NCBI GenBank assembly: GCA_017470045.1 | Contig: JAFUFG010000116.1 | Location: forward strand, 1 to 7,165 | DNA: 7,165 bases | Direction: 5' to 3' | Source: Bacilli bacterium | GTDB lineage: Bacteria > Bacillota_I > Bacilli_A > RF39 > UBA660 | Part shown: one piece after another, positions 6,411 to 7,165 of the stretch | Position numbering within the stretch: the stretch's first letter is position 1 | Layout: each line of letters begins with the position of its first letter | Program-made: the position numbers and the translations under genes | The notes under the pieces: model-generated | Seen by the model: only the letters and a program-made list of their open reading frames with translations | What the model was told of the DNA's origin: nothing | The model's database searches: none

Positions 6411-7165
6411 ATGAAAATTTATACTTTTGAAAACCAGAAATATATTTCACAAAAATACAGACTTAGTGATTATATTCCAGATAAAATTAAGGATTTTGTT
6501 GTTAGAGAGATAAAAGTTCCAGCTATAAATGAAATTGTTGGAACAATTTATTGTTTTGTTAATATGTTAAATGAAAAAGTATATGTGGGACAAACATATA
6601 AAAAATATTACGAACGATTTGGACACCATTATTGTGATACATTTGGCAAGAAGGACAATTTATACTTTCATAACGCAATTAGAAAATATGGATGATCTAA
6701 TTTTAACAAGTATATAATATGACAATCCTCGGAATGTTATGAGAAAAATACAGATAATGTAAAAATGTTAGTCGAAATACTAAATACCAAAGAATCTGAA
6801 TTTATTGCATATTTTAATTCTAATAGTCATGAGTTCGGATATAATTGTACTTCCGGCTGAAAAAGTACAACATTTAACACATATATTAAAACAAAATTAA
6901 AAGTAGCACCAAGAGAAAAGAAGCAGTACCATCCATTAATTTATGGAGATCATCCTATGGCAAAACCAGTTCTTCAATTTGATTTAGACGGACAATTTTT
7001 AAATAGATGGGAGTGCGTAAAACTTGCTGAAGATAATACAGGAATTTCAATTCATCCAAAAGCAATGTCCAGTGGTAATTGTATCTGAATTTGAGAATCA
7101 GAATATTCAGATGAATTATTACAGAAAAAAGTAGATTGATTACAAGAAAATCATAAATCGATAGA
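6411..7165 (+). CDS. GIY-YIG endonuclease, probably a freestanding homing endonuclease (3' end outside window)
   Basis: The first 251 residues of a GIY-YIG nuclease that continues past the window edge. A 43-aa N-terminal extension precedes the catalytic domain, with G44-x-I-Y47, Y-V-G at 58-60 followed by Q-T, a probable catalytic Arg at R68 in Y-E-R-F, and a probable metal-binding Glu at E128 (or E130) before F-I-A-Y-F. Residues about 183-232 (K-P-V-L-Q-F-D-L-D-G-Q-F-L) look like a NUMOD1-type DNA-binding repeat, as in T4 Seg-like and intron-encoded nucleases. Six TGA codons (6693, 6720, 6858, 7086, 7092, 7137) are Trp; one Trp is TGG. The ligase upstream has a complete C-terminus, so this is not inside an intron of that gene. 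The start at 6411 is the first ATG in frame and sits directly behind a strong hairpin. Confidence 0.88.

Overview
The window looks like part of a large, AT-rich bacteriophage genome that reads TGA as tryptophan (translation table 4). With the standard code nearly every gene breaks into pieces. With TGA as Trp they become full-length, recognisable proteins. I count 26 in-frame TGA against 11 TGG Trp codons, and every complete gene ends in TAA. The dense same-strand gene packing, DNA-precursor enzymes, phage-style DNA ligase, self-splicing intron and two homing-type endonucleases point to a phage. A class III (oxygen-sensitive) ribonucleotide reductase implies an anaerobic host, perhaps a gut mollicute or another TGA=Trp bacterium. 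The host is inference only.

Layout, all on the + strand: (1) 1-417, the 3' end of an unidentified gene. (2) 417-3676, nrdD (anaerobic ribonucleotide reductase, 737 aa after splicing), split by a 1,046-nt group I intron (2542-3587) whose 3' part encodes an HNH/AP2 homing-type endonuclease (2823-3584). (3) 3670-4167, nrdG, the radical-SAM activase of NrdD. (4) 4154-4465, a thioredoxin. (5) 4456-4674, a 72-aa protein of unknown function. (6) 4676-5116, dUTPase. (7) 5116-6321, an ATP-dependent DNA ligase with a WGR-like N-terminal domain. (8) 6322-6410, an 89-nt gap holding a strong hairpin that ends at the next start codon. (9) 6411-7165, a GIY-YIG endonuclease that runs off the window.

From 417 to 6321 the genes overlap by 1-14 nt or lie 1 nt apart, so they are probably one operon translated largely by coupling. 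Few starts have a good Shine-Dalgarno sequence. The theme is making and protecting deoxynucleotides and joining DNA: NrdD with NrdG makes dNTPs without oxygen, thioredoxin may reduce NrdD, dUTPase removes dUTP and supplies dUMP, and ligase seals nicks. Two mobile endonuclease genes have inserted into this module, one inside a self-splicing intron and one between genes.

The most interesting structures are the intron, placed one nucleotide after the codon of the predicted glycyl-radical Gly708 and creating an immediate UAA in unspliced RNA, and the 15-bp hairpin against the GIY-YIG start codon. I saw no tRNA, rRNA, CRISPR array, insertion sequence or integrase gene.
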